Shown here: positions 1-12,889 of the stretch, one piece after another
Layout: every line of letters starts with the position of its first letter
How positions within the stretch are numbered: the stretch's first letter is position 1
NCBI GenBank assembly: GCA_963556695.1
Contig: CAUWAG010000019.1
Location: forward strand, 1,116,001 to 1,180,000
DNA: 64,000 bases
DNA from: Anthostomella pinea
Lineage: Eukaryota; Ascomycota; Sordariomycetes; Xylariales; Xylariaceae
Reading direction: 5' to 3'
Position numbers and translations under genes: made by a program
Notes under the pieces: model-generated
What the model saw: only the letters and a program-made list of their open reading frames with translations
Database searches by the model: none
Told to the model about the DNA's origin: nothing

Positions 1-249
1 CTAAAGAACAGATTTTTAATTAAATAGAATACGAAACGAATTAGACTTAAAATACTGGAAATAAGACGGGAATATATTAGCGTTACAATATGAAATTACG
101 ACAGAAATTAAATTAATAAATTAGAGGACGGTATCAAATAATAAATTATTAAGTTATATACTTATAAAAAGTCTTAAGTACTAAAGCTTGTAACGGTAAA
201 TAAACCGAGTTTATAAATCAAATTATAAACGTAAAAAACAATGAAATCG

Positions 250-450
250 CTTTATAGTTTAAAGTTATAGCGATGATTTAACGTCAAAGTTAAAAGGACG
301 ATTGTTATCGGTACGAGGCGGTATATTAAACAGATCGGGCGATTATCATCGGTGTCGGTATCGGCGTTAACATTCCAATTAACGAGATGATATTTAGCTT
401 TAAATTAGTTTAATTAGCAATTAACTAACGACCGTTGAAAACCCCGTAAA
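250..450 (+). repeat. Dispersed CGG-cored repeat, copy 1
   Basis: A stretch of about 200 bp with a core of CGGTACGAGGCGG, CAGATCGGGCGATT and CGGTGTCGGTATCGGCG in order. It recurs at 16128-16300 on the same strand and at 37068-37262 on the opposite strand. Similarity continues into both flanks: TTTATAGTTTAAAG before the core, TATTTAGCTTTAAA after it, and ACCGTTGAAAACCCCGT further on. This is a RIP-mutated interspersed repeat of unknown parentage. Confidence 0.7.
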
Positions 451-2702
451 ATACCCAGTAAAATAAAAAATGAAAATAAAGAAAAAGTAGCTTTAAGCTA
501 GGATTTAGGTTTCGTTCTAATTAATCTTTTTATAAATAAGCTTTTTAATGAGAATTCACTTTTATAGATTATTAAATTTAATTATTAATAATTCTCTAAA
601 CTTATTCTACGTCCATTAAATACCTTTAAATAATATCATTATGATGCATAGACTTAAACGTGTCTTTTTCGAGGTTTCTTCGTATTTCCATAAAGATATT
701 TTTCCTTTATACCTTACGTTAAAAGCTATTTATAGGGTTTTAAAGGTAGGATTGTTTGTGTTTATGATAAAAAGGGTATATATTAGCTAATCGGAAATAG
801 TACTTGTTTTTTAAAAGCTCGCTAAAAATTTTGAGCGCGTATTTAAGCTTTATTTCAATTATATAAAGTGTATTTTTAACGTAAAAGCTTTCAAAATACG
901 CTTCAAAAGCCTTATTAACGCGTATTATTTTCGCTCTTTTGAAAATATCGAATATTATAAATACGATCAATAGTATCTTATCAAATGCTTTAAAATTACC
1001 ACCTTTTTAAAAGCGAATTTGGTTTATAGCTTTTATTTGCCCGTATTTTTGTTTATAACGTTTTTTTACTACGTTTTTATTATCATTATTAACTTTTATT
1101 TTATGAAAAGATTTTCATCAATAGCGTAAGAGTTCATATAGATGTATATGTATATAAGGTTAAATTAGATTTTTCACATTTAATGCGTCGGTATTAATAT
1201 CGCTAATATATCCGTAAATATTGACGTATAACACTCGAAAAACCTGACTTTTCGATTAATTATACGAAATAGTTCTAGGATTTTTTATATCTTAAAAAAA
1301 TCCCTTTCGCGCTTTACGCTTTCATTTTGTTTAAGTTAATTTAATGTTTCGATTCGATAAATATTGTATATTCCGATCCAATAATCTTAGCGTAATTAAA
1401 ATGAACCGTATAGTTCTTTTAGGCAGAATACATTTTGCAATATTCAAACAGTAATTTATTCATCATAAACTGGCTTATTTAATTAATAATATACGACGTG
1501 ATGACGTATATATAATCTTAAAAATACCTAGAGATTTGAATCTAAATTTACCTTGTTTTCGTTCGGTTTTAAAAGAATTAAATTCTATAGTTTAGTATGC
1601 AGCTTTCATATTAACATCAAACCCATTGAAATAATATTTTCACTATTATAAATACGTTTCAATCCATTTTTATCATCCTTTTAATCGTTTAAATTCGCTT
1701 TTCACCATTATGATACTGAAAGCGCCGATGATAAAATAAAGCTTTAATTTAAGCTTGTTTTATAACGTACAGAGAACTTTAGCGGAGCCTTTAGATGATA
1801 AATTTTCCTTTCTTATCAATCTTATTGTTTCCTAACACGTTATATTATGATTCATTATATGAAAAGTTACATAATAGGTTTTGATTTATTAAACTTTTAT
1901 ATTAAAATGAAAATGCCCTATTTGAAGACGTTAAAGATTATCAGAATCGTTTCGTTCAGGTTTATAATGTCGCTGCTGTAAAAAGAGCCTTTGATATAAT
2001 AATAAATCTCTCTTAAAAAGATCCCGAACGGGAAAACCTTGAAATATAGGTTATAGTAAAAGTTTACGGTGATAACTTTTTTTTTGAGCTAATAATATCT
2101 TATTTAATAATACTTATCTTACATATAATATTCAATTACTACCCGTTTCACCTATGTATTTTTACTTCTAAAATTTTATATTAATATTAAGGATTATATT
2201 GTTTTCGTTACTTGTAATCATTACATTTAAATTTATGTTATATATTTCTTAGCCTTTATTGATTTAAATTTTATTCCGTATTAGAGAAAGCTTCTAATTT
2301 TAAAAATTTCGGTGTTAAAAAATTGAAAGTTTTCAAGAAGGTCAAGTATGTCATGGTATTTTAATTCGAATATAATTATACGTTCAGCTTCAAATTAAGG
2401 CTTATGAAATGTTGGTATTTTAATGCCTTTTTTGATTAAATTATTCAAGTTATACGCTATTCTATGGCTATCAATATGAGAAAGATTCAAGAATTCCTTC
2501 AATAATTTTTTAAGCAATATATACTGTAGTTGAAGCGTTAATAAAGAAATAACAATTTCGTTATTACAATTTTCAAAAGGCTCAAAGAAGCTTTTGAAGT
2601 TTTTATCAGTAATAAAAGTGATTCCGTTTTTAACGTGTATGACATTTATAAAGTTTAATTTAAGTAAAATATAACTTTCGAACTTAAATTCATAATTCTA
2701 TC

Positions 2703-2910
<208 letters not shown>

Positions 2911-5900
2911 GATTGATTGATAATTTTAGTGATAAAATTATTGAAAAACAATTCAAGTTTAATTTTTTTTAAAATGTGAGTAACTTTCAAGATAGTTTTA
3001 TTCTAATCAGTAGCGTTTTTCTTGTTGTTGGTCCTAAAAATGTGACTTAATATTTAGACCTTGATTTAATAAATACGCGGAATGAATATAATAATATTTT
3101 TTTCTCATACGTTGAACTTATAGGACTTTTAGAGACCTTTTTGAAATACGGCATTTTCATCGTTGTTACGTTTTACTAAACGTTTTGAGTATTTTTAGCC
3201 CATTTTCCAGACTAAAAGTTAACTTTATTAATTTAAGCTCATTCCACTTATCAATAGGTTTTACGAGATAAAGTTTGTTAAGTTTTATGATTGATATCAC
3301 AAAAATAAAAATAGAAGGCGTTAATTTATAATAATTTTAAGTAAAAGAACCTTCAAGGTACGTTTTGAAGTAAGGTTTAAAGCTAGATCGCTTATATTTA
3401 AGCCTACTTTTCAAGGTTATTTAACGTGATAATGTGCGCCTTTCTTTTAAAAGCGATAAAAGCCAAAGAGTTTATATCGATCTCGTTTAATAATACCGAG
3501 GAAACAAAGTAACATTAGAATGATAAGGAGTTATTTAAAGTCTTAATTTCAGTTTAATTTTTATTCGTAGTAAGGTTTTTAAGCATAACTATTTTTTAAC
3601 TTACGTTCTTATAATCGTAAAATCTAGCTTTCCAAAGACTTATGGAAAGTTTTTGTATGACCTTAAGTTTTACTTTAACGTTTCCCTTATGCATAATAAC
3701 GTATTTAATATTAATAATTACTGCTTTACTTTTAGTTCTACGTTGTGATTTAATAACGAAAAGCGCTCAATAACCTTTTTTGGACTTGAAATTATGAAAA
3801 GTTAGTTATGTTTTTAGTCGTTCCTTTCTAAAAGGTTAAGTAGTAAAATATAATCTTCGTGAAATTTAAAACTATTGACGTTATGAAGAAATAGATATTA
3901 TAATATTAAGCGGTATTTAATTGTATATGGCGACAAGAAAGTCGTTCTTAATTCTAAAACGCTTAAAAGTCGCATGTTATTGATAATATTACTAATAATG
4001 TTGAAATCGATAGCCTTCTCGTAACGGTTTTTAAGGTTTTTAAGGTTTTTAAGTTTATTAGTGAATCTAAGTTAATTCTCTTGTTTATATGCTTTATTTG
4101 CCTTTCTACAAGCTTAAACAAGTCGTTTTTAACGATCATTAAATCGCGTTAATTTTAGAAGCGTTTTTAAATAGGTAGTTACTAAATTAAAAACTTAGTA
4201 TTTTCCGGCTATCTTTTGATTTGTAACCTTTATGTAGCTAATATAGTGTAAAAAATTACTTATAAGAAGAGTTTAACGTTTTATTCAATATAGTTAAAAT
4301 TTAAACTTAATGGTTTTTTCAACAAGTGCTTAAATACATTTGAACCTTTATAAACTTATTAAGATTAAGATTTAGTATTATATTCTAGGACGATTTGTTA
4401 GTTAATACGTTATAAGTCATAATAGTATAGCTTTCCATATATATGTCCTTAACAGATAAGGATTAATAAGTATAAATTTATGTAACTTATTGTTCCCGCC
4501 AATACTAACTCAACTAATTAGATACTATCCGTTAATAGTTTTTTTTTTTTTTAGTTATAACATATGTTTAATGTTTTAGAATTCTACTCGCGGTAATAAA
4601 TTTTGTATAATATTAAAATATGCTAGTTTAACTTTCAATATTATCAAAAACTACTCCTTAAATGTTCTAAATCGATAAAACGGACTTTTACATAACTTAT
4701 AAAATATTGTTAATTGGCTTTTAAATAGCTCACCGATTTGGGTTTTAAATGGCTTACCGATTTCCTAAAAGTCTCGGTATAATTGATAAAGCCATTTTAA
4801 AGCTGTTACCATTTGTAATCTTCTACCTTTTTTTAAATAATAACTATTATAAACTACGAATATATTTAACCTTATATCATACGTTTATGTACGGTTTAAA
4901 TATCAAGTTTTGAATAGAATCATAAGTAAATCTTTATCATATGTTTTTTAACGCTTTTACTTTATATACTAAATATAAAGAAAGGGTTTTCTTGTCATTG
5001 ATTGATAACCATTCTAAGATATATATAAAACATTCACTTTGAAATACGCGAGCAAAAAAAGCAAATAAAAGATTTATGTTACAAACTTTATGAACTTAGC
5101 TTTTAAAGCTTTATATATACATGATAAATGAAAATGCGTTTAAAGTTTAGTAAATTATTATCATATATCGAACTTAATACAACTTATTTATTCGTAATAA
5201 GATTATACGATATATTTATCGAAACCTTAGTTATAACTTCCATAAGTAATATGTTATTACATAAATAATGGTGATACAATTAGATAATACTTCAACTTTG
5301 AAAACATTTATTATCCTTTAAATATACTATTAAGGTTGCAATTCTAGTTCGTATTTAGTTATTATCTTTAAAATTTATAGTTAGTTCATATAACCTGTAG
5401 CCTTAACCAAAGCTTTAATAAACTACAAGTAATTACAAACTAGAGTTTTAATTAATTGATTTTTCATACTGGCTTTAACGGCATGTGTAAGTAGCAACGG
5501 AAAAGGAATTTAATGAATTAATTATCCAAAAAAAAGCCTTAATTAGATTTGAGGAAAAAAAGGTGTTATATTTAAAACGTTAAATTCGTCCTGAGATGAA
5601 ATATATGTAAAAAGAAAAAAAGAAAAAAAAGGGTTTTAAGTCAAATCTAAAACCCGAAATAAATACTTTATTTTAAATTTACTCAAATAGTTAGTTTAAA
5701 CTTTGCAATTTAAGCTTAAATATTTCATGTTATTAGTGACAATTATTAGGTATACTACTAGTTCTTAACCTGTAGAAAGATATTTTATATCTTTAATTAT
5801 ATATTTATTATATAGTCTACCATTATCTATAGCTTCTAAATTAGTTAATATCGTTAGTACTAGTTTATAGTGTAATTAACTAACGTCATGTTCATTTTTA

Positions 5901-8134
5901 AAACTTTAAGATATAACCTAGAATTTTGATGTTATTTGTAACTGTTATTTGGTAATTAATAAATATCCATGTTTTTGACATGTAATAATTCATTGAAAGT
6001 TATACATAATCTCTATTTTTATCTAATATTTTTGTTTCTAAATTTAGAGGTATAACGACCTTTTCCTACGGATATATAGCTATAAAAATTTCGATTGATT
6101 TGTTTATTTTCCATAACTTTTTAATATAAATACTATTAAGTTATAAGTCATATATTACAACTAATAAGTTGAGGAAACTTTATTATTAAGTTATGTTGCT
6201 TAGAACCTGGAAAATAATTTGTAAAAGTAATTCATTAGTTTTTTTAAAGTCTTTAAATTAGTTTTAAATTATCATTCTTAATCAAGTCAGCTATTATGAT
6301 TAACTATAAACTATAGCAATGAATCGTTTGATAAACCTTTTAATATTGTTCTTACTTATCAAACAACGGCATTGAATACGGGGTTTAAAGCTACTAAAAG
6401 TGTAATTATAACATTGAAATCAATTCTATGCACTTGAAATCTTCATAGGAAAAAAACCTTTTGAAATTTTGATTTGCTTTTTTAGTTGAAAACATTTCCC
6501 GTATATATAATAAATATGTAGTAATTTAAGTATAATCAATACACTTTGAAGAAAACCTTCAAAATAACGATGAGTATATATAATAAACATTTAATTAATT
6601 GATTCATTAAAAGTGTAATTTGTATTGAATTATTAGCATTAAAGTATTTAATATAATTAAGCTTAGTCTAGTATTCATCTAATGTTTATGCTTTTGACTA
6701 AGAAGGTAATTAATCATGAACTGAAAACACTTATTTAGTAAATGAATTATTACTTTACGTAACACGATATAATAATAAATGCAAAATAATTGTTTCTAGA
6801 TTATTACACCGGGTTAAGCTACGTGATTAGAAGTTACCATATTACTAGGTATATGTTTAGTCAAACATCATTAAGCTATGTAATATTATCAAAATATGAA
6901 AGCGTTTATTTATCTTATATTATATAGTAACGAAGTAAGCAACAAGCTGATTTTATATAACTACCGTGTACTTAGTCTTTTTTATTAACCGCAATAGTTA
7001 ACTAACTTTGTGACCGGTTAACGTGCTAGTAATAACAGGTATATACTTCGTTATATTGAAGCATTATACTTAAGCACTAGTATATATAACCGTAAATATA
7101 TATAACCGTTTAAGTAATATCTATCGCTTATATCGTTTTTAATGTTGATTATTATAGATTTAAGCGTCTTAAAACTTTCTTAGCTTTTGTAAGATTTTAA
7201 AAGAATACACGTAAGTCGTTTGATTATAAAACTATTATAAGTAAAGAGCCCCTTAATTAGTTACAGTTTAATACCCTTCGATGGATAAAGCTCTTTCATT
7301 AGCATTGACTGTTAAAGCGTTAAGATTATAATTGAATCCTATTTTTTACGACTACCATTTTGATATAAGTTATGAAGAATAGTTATAACAAAAAGGTGTT
7401 TTATTAAATTATATATAACTAGATAAACAAGATATAACATAATTACTACTATATATTAGCTATAGTTTTCTTATATAGCTAAATAATTAAGGTTCATACA
7501 TGTATTTATAAACTTCTTTAACTACACGTATTAAGCAATGTCGTTTTATTTATAGAAGTGATATACCTACTGATTTAAAAACAAGGATATATTTTAATTT
7601 ATAAATCTGCGAATAACGATCGTAGAAGTAGAAAGAGTACAATGTAATAAGGCTTTTAACGTAATATAATCAGATTTTCTAGAATTGAAACCATTGTGTC
7701 CTAATGTTTTAAAGAATGGAGTTATTTTTTGTTATTATATCTATATATAATAAAACTATATTTGATTTAATAGAATATTATATAATATTATATCAAAAAC
7801 ATTGCCATCTTAAACTTGGTGTTTTATTTTTTAACTAGTGAACTTAAATTCGCATAATTATATTTCATTACGTTTAACCATTAGCCTTAATAAAAAAGCT
7901 TTTTAAAGTAAATATTTTTAGGTTTATAAGATTTTTAAAAAGAATATTCTGAAAAAAATTATTTACAGGATTATACGTAATATTGATAGTATTTGTGCTT
8001 AAAAAGTTTATAAATTACAAATTATATAACGTAGCTGACAAGCGAGTTGACATTACAAGCGAGTTGGCACTCGTCATGAACTCTCCAACTGCCATGTCAA
8101 ATAACTTCACCACAACGCATTCAGTTCAATTCAA

Positions 8135-8305
8135 TCAATCGGATTCCTCTTCCTCAGAGGTTTCTATCTCTATTGTACAAGTTTGCGCATTATGGCCAGT
8201 ATTGCCGCAAATGCCACACCGTCGCCCACGCGCTGCCGCCCGCCTCGGACGACAACTACCTTCACCCATTTCCTGTTTTGCCAGCTCAGCACCATCCTTT
8301 GCAGC
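8135..8305 (-). other. Zinc-knuckle extension beyond the transposase stop
   Basis: After the TAG at 8306-8308 the same reading frame stays open for 56 codons, down to a TGA at 8135-8137. It encodes an Arg/Ala-rich stretch, then CGICGNTGHNAQTC (8177-8218), which fits a CX2CX4HX4C zinc knuckle, then an acidic tail. Related fungal Fot1-group transposases often end with such a knuckle in the same protein (family knowledge). Either the TAG is a nonsense change from CAG, a C-to-T step of RIP type, or the extension is made by readthrough. The decayed copies carry a TAG at the same place. Confidence 0.75.
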
Positions 8306-9790
8306 CTAAAGATCTACTGCATCTTCAACAGAAAGTACTCCTCCTTTCACTAAATGTTTGTTTTTTGTTCTCCGGCGTTTACTTAATAGGTGATTGGCCT
8401 CTTCTAGTTCGCGGACCCGGGAATCAACCAAAGCGACCTTATGCATAAGACCGTATGTAGCCTTTGAAAACGAGCTCAACGCATCAACTATTGATGTAGG
8501 TGAGCTTCCCTGGTGGTTTCTGACTCGGTTTCGGATATAAACCGATTGGTTTATTGCTTTGTTAATGGTGGTAGGCGTCTTCAAAGTCCAAGTAGTGGGT
8601 GGCAGATTGGGGTCTGGTGACGGTGTTCGTATGACAGCGACAGCATCCAGCTTTGAAATGACACTTTCTGGGTCAAAAGGAACAAGCCCAGTGGCACTGA
8701 AACCTGCTCGAATGTTTCCTGGCGTCATAGCAGCATTGTGTGCTTCATAAAACGCTGCAAGGAAGTCCTCCTTCGAAACGTGGGTTATATGACGCCGGAT
8801 GAGATCCTCAATCATGCGACCGTAAGCTCGTTTGAGCAGGCTAAAACAGCCGACATCTAGAGGCTGGAGCCTGTGTGACGAGTGGGCAGGCATACAAAGG
8901 GTGATAATGCCGTTGTTCTGACAATAATCCTCAAAGACCTGGGAATGGTGGCTTTCATGACCATCTAGGATGAGGAGGCGTTTATTGGCAGTCATACGCG
9001 GTCTGGTATACTTGTCGAAATGCTGAATCCATTCCAAACTAATCTCATTCGTGGTCCACCCGTTCTCGGACACGGCCACCTTCCAATCGCGTGGTAATAT
9101 CGTGTCGCGATACCATGACGCGAGGTGGGTTTTGCCCTGTAGAATGATGAACGGCGGGACCACCCAACCATCAGCATTAACAGCAGAGATTGCTGTACAC
9201 CATTCCCTATTGCCTTGCTGAGCTTGTCTAGGCCTGCCACGTCTTTCGGCGCTTGTAACGACCATGCCGGACCCAATAATGCCCATTATAAACCCAGTCT
9301 CGTCGAAGTTGTAAATATCCGCGTCTTGGATACCATGTTTCGCGACTGCTGCTGTAACTTGGCAAAACCACGCGCGATACGCGTCTGGATCCTCGTTCAA
9401 GACCCTCTGGTAGTCTATCTTCCGATGAAAACGCATCCGGAGGCCTGGTGTACGTTTGATGAAGTTCCGCGTCCAGTTCTTTCCAACGCATCCAGCCCCA
9501 CGCGCCGCCAACAATTGATTCGCTATATCTTTAACATAACTGTACCGGGGCGGAAATGCTTGCGCATCCAGGTCGAGAATGAAGGAACAAATGGCATTCT
9601 CTTCGGAAACCATAAGTTTCAAAGTATTAGGCATGCTGTCGCGTCGTGATGGCATTCCTTTGACTCTATTGCTCAAAGTGGAACGAGGGACGTTAAAGAG
9701 TTTCGCAAGCTGAAATATAGGAATATGAGGGTCACGTCGTTTAGCTTTAACAGCTAGCTGCAAGTCTGATTCGTTATAACGCGGTGCCAT
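8306..9790 (-). CDS. Fot1/pogo DDE transposase
   Basis: A 494-residue transposase if started at MAPRYNESD (9790). An in-frame ATG at 9841, inside the inverted repeat, would add 17 residues. An N-terminal psq-type helix-turn-helix (LAKLFNVPRSTLSNR) is followed by a CENP-B-like DNA-binding segment with WTRNFIKRTPGLRMR. The DDE_1 catalytic domain has its three acidic residues at about Asp163 (YNFDETGF), Asp276 (LLILDGHESHH) and Asp312 (LQPLDVGCF), so 35 residues separate the second and third, as in Fot1/pogo. The frame stops at TAG (8306-8308) just before a conserved extension carrying a CCHC zinc knuckle. No intron is needed. The frame shows no other disabling change, so the protein could be functional. 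Confidence 0.92.
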   Translation of the reverse strand: MAPRYNESDLQLAVKAKRRDPHIPIFQLAKLFNVPRSTLSNRVKGMPSRRDSMPNTLKLMVSEENAICSFILDLDAQAFPPRYSYVKDIANQLLAARGAGCVGKNWTRNFIKRTPGLRMRFHRKIDYQRVLNEDPDAYRAWFCQVTAAVAKHGIQDADIYNFDETGFIMGIIGSGMVVTSAERRGRPRQAQQGNREWCTAISAVNADGWVVPPFIILQGKTHLASWYRDTILPRDWKVAVSENGWTTNEISLEWIQHFDKYTRPRMTANKRLLILDGHESHHSQVFEDYCQNNGIITLCMPAHSSHRLQPLDVGCFSLLKRAYGRMIEDLIRRHITHVSKEDFLAAFYEAHNAAMTPGNIRAGFSATGLVPFDPESVISKLDAVAVIRTPSPDPNLPPTTWTLKTPTTINKAINQSVYIRNRVRNHQGSSPTSIVDALSSFSKATYGLMHKVALVDSRVRELEEANHLLSKRRRTKNKHLVKGGVLSVEDAVDL

Positions 9791-9935
9791 TGTTGTTGGT
9801 GGAGATATGATGGTTTGAATCGTATTGGTTGGAAAGTTCATGACGAGTGCCAACTCGCTTGTAATGTCAACTCGCTTGTCAGCTACGTTAGAAGCTTTTA
9901 CTTATTACTTATCTATAAATATTTGGTATCTATTA

Positions 9936-11794
9936 ACGTAGCTAATAAGTGAGTTGGCATTATAAGCGAGTTGGCACTTGTTATAAACTCTTTAACTGCT
10001 ACGTTATATGACTTTACAACAACGTATTTAGTTCAATTTAATTAATCGGATTTCTCATCCTTGAAAGTTTCTATCTCTATTGTACAAGTTCGCGCATTAT
10101 GGCCAGTATTGCCATAAACGCCACACCGTCGCTTATGCGCTGCCGCCCTCCTTAAACGACGACTAGCTTCACCCATTTCCTGTCTTGCTAACTCAATACC
10201 ATCTTTTACAGCCTAAAGTCTTACTAAATCTTTAACGGAAAGTATTTCTCCTTTTCCTATACGTTTAATTTTTGTCTTCTAGCCTTTATTTAGTGAGTAA
10301 TTGGCCTCTTCTAGCTCGCAGACCCGGGAATCAACCAAAGCGACCTTATATATAAGACTGTATGTAGACTTTAATAACGAGTTTAGAGCATTAATAATTA
10401 AGATAAATAATTTTCCCCAGTAGTTTCTAATTCGGGTTTTAATGTAAAGCAACTAGGTTATTGCTTAATTAATAATAGTAAGCTTTTACAAAGGTTAAAT
10501 AGTAGGTAGTAAGTTAAGGTTTAGCAACGGTATTCGTACGATAATAATAACATTTAGCTTTAAAATAACACTTTTTCAGTCGAAAAGAACAAGGCTAACA
10601 GCACTAAATCCTGCTTAAACGTGTTTTAGCGTTATAATAACGTTATATACTTTATAAAACGCTGCAAAAGAATCCCCTGTCAAAACGTAGTTATATAACG
10701 CCAGGTAAAATCTTTAATTAAGCGATTATAAGCTCGTTTAAACGGGTTAAAAGAACTAACATTTGAAGGTTAAAGCTTATATATTGAATAAGCAGTTATA
10801 TAAAAGGTAATAATACCGTTATTCTGATAATAATCATTTAAAACCTAGAAATAATAGCTTTTATAATTATTTAAGATAAAGAGGCGTTTACCAGCAGTTA
10901 TATGCGGTCTAGTATACGTGTTAGAATGCTGAATCCGTTTTAAACTAATTTCATTTGTAGTCTACCCGTTATTAAATACAGCTACTTTTTAATTGCCCAG
11001 TAAGATCGTGTTATAATATTATAACGCAAGGTGGGTTTTACTCTGTAAAATGATAAGTAGCAGGACCACTTAACTATTAGTATTAATAGCAGAGATTGTT
11101 ATAACCCAATTTTTATTGCCTTGCTAAGCTTGTTCAAGCCTGATACGGTTTTTAGCGCTTATAATAACCATGCCGGACCTAATAACGCCTATCATAAACC
11201 CAATCTCGTTAAAGTTATAAATATTCGCGTTTTAAATATTATGTTTCGCAACTGCCGCCTTAACTTAATAAAACCACGCGAAATACCCGTTTAAATCTTC
11301 GTTTAAAACCTATTAATAGTCCATCCTTCGAAAAGAACGCGTCTAAAGGCCTAGTATGCGTTTAATAAAGTTCCGCGTTTAATTCCTTTTGACGAGTCCA
11401 TTTTTACGCGCTGCTAATGATTAATTTACTATATCTTTAACATAACTATGCTGGGGTAAAAATACTACCGTATTTAGGTCGAAAATGAAGGGGAAAATTG
11501 CATTCTCATCGAAAGCTATAAGTTTCAAAGTATCAGGCATGCTGTCGCGTCGTAATAGCATTCCTTTGATCCTATTACTTAAAGTAGAACGGAGGACGTT
11601 AATCAGTTTTGCAAGCTGAAATATAAAAATATGAGGATTACGTTGTTTAGCTTGGACAGCTAGCTGTAAGTCTGATTCGTTATAACGCGGTGCCATTGTT
11701 ATTAGTAGAGATATAACAGTTTAAATCGTATTAGTTAACAAGTTTATAACGAGTGCTAACTCGCTTATAATGCCAACTCGCTTGTTAGCTATGT
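9936..11794 (-). mobile_element. Fot1/pogo-type transposon, heavily RIPed copy
   Basis: Same family and orientation as the near-intact copy next door, with TA at 9934-9935 and 11795-11796 and recognisable termini (AACGTAGCTAATAAGTGAGT on the left). The length is 1859 bp, so decay has been almost wholly by substitution. C-to-T and G-to-A changes run throughout and have destroyed the transposase frame. Only the N-terminal 91 codons remain open (11421-11696, MAPRYNESDLQLAV and following). The TAG at the transposase C-terminus is present here too (about 10215). Confidence 0.92.
11421..11696 (-). pseudogene. Transposase N-terminal remnant
   Basis: The first 91 codons of the Fot1-type transposase in the heavily mutated copy. 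The helix-turn-helix region is still legible (LAKLINVLRSTLSNRIKG), with substitutions of RIP type such as Pro to Leu relative to the near-intact copy. The rest of the gene, down to about 10210, is closed by many stop codons. It is not functional. Confidence 0.85.
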
Positions 11795-12889
11795 TATATT
11801 ATAAGTATATAATTAAAACTATAGAAATTTCTTTATTTATATATTGAAGTAGGTATCTTTAAAATTCAATTTTTTTTAAAGTTTAAGTGATTAAAAAATA
11901 TTCTTTTCCTTTAAAAGGGTATAAACAATAATATGATTAAATCAAAACCGAAACTAATCATAATATCCACTTTTTAAAATTTTTTATTTCAAAATTTGTT
12001 AGAATAAGAATAAAGGTAAAAGAACCGAATTTATATTTAAGCTTAGATACATATTTATTACTATATATAAGGTTTTATACATAGATATTTACTTATAAAG
12101 TAAAGCTTAATACAAAGTTATAAAAATTATTATTTTATGTCGTATATTTTTTATTCTTTTACTTATGTTATCTTTTTATCTTGAAAAGGGAAAGGAACTA
12201 TAAAGTTGTTAGTATTTATTTTATAGTACGGCCTTTATTCCGTACATTCAGATTTATTTTAAGTTTTTAATAAGTAAATATATCACTTTCGTATTTAAAA
12301 AACAACTTCCTAGTTAATTACTATAATGTTAACTCTTAGGAAATTTATAAGCTAATCACTTAATTTATCTTTTTACTTATAAGTCACCTTTAAATAACCT
12401 ATATGCATTCTCCCTTTAAATATATATTATATATCTTTTCGGCTTCATACCCACAAACTTTCGGTAATTGTTTATCATGTATTGTTTAATTACTTTTGAT
12501 TAAATGGTTTAAATTTTATGGAAAAAACTCTAATATTTTGAAAATAAATTGAATGACAGTTTTTTTAAGTTAATCTTATCCTTTTTTATTACCCTTTCTT
12601 TTAAATCGACGTTGTAAGTGCGTTAAAATATGTAATAATTCGTAATTAGTTGCAGTTATATCAACTTAAGTTTAAAGTAAAGCAATTGTTTTATTGGCTT
12701 AAAAACCCCTATATTTCAATTGTTAATATATTACTTGTTATAAGTAAAAAATGGTTACAAGGCATATCGACATTATGCCGTTAATAACAATGAAATATTA
12801 TAATATTATTAATGGTTTAAACGTTATTATATCCTATGTGTTATCGTAAAATATTTCAAATAATTGAAACCTTTATAAATATTTGTTTT

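Larger units (their letters stand above)
8029..9888 (-). mobile_element. Fot1/pogo-type DNA transposon, near-intact copy
   Basis: A 1860-bp element flanked by TA dinucleotides at 8027-8028 and 9889-9890, the target duplication expected of the Tc1/mariner superfamily. Its terminal inverted repeats match perfectly for at least 54 bp (8029-8082 against 9835-9888). Each terminus holds two direct copies of ACAAGCGAGTTG, possible transposase-binding sites. The interior has balanced base composition and a full-length transposase frame on the minus strand, in sharp contrast to the RIPed DNA around it. The length and protein type fit the fungal Fot1 group. It lies 45 bp from a decayed copy of itself in the same orientation. 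Confidence 0.93.

Noticed and set aside
740..970. Short Ile/Phe/Lys/Tyr-rich open frames in the AT-rich block (also at 15889, 16093, 16309, 22659, 26937, 28793 and 29259)
   Set aside because: No domain, no coding signature, and RIPed surroundings; expected by chance in such composition.
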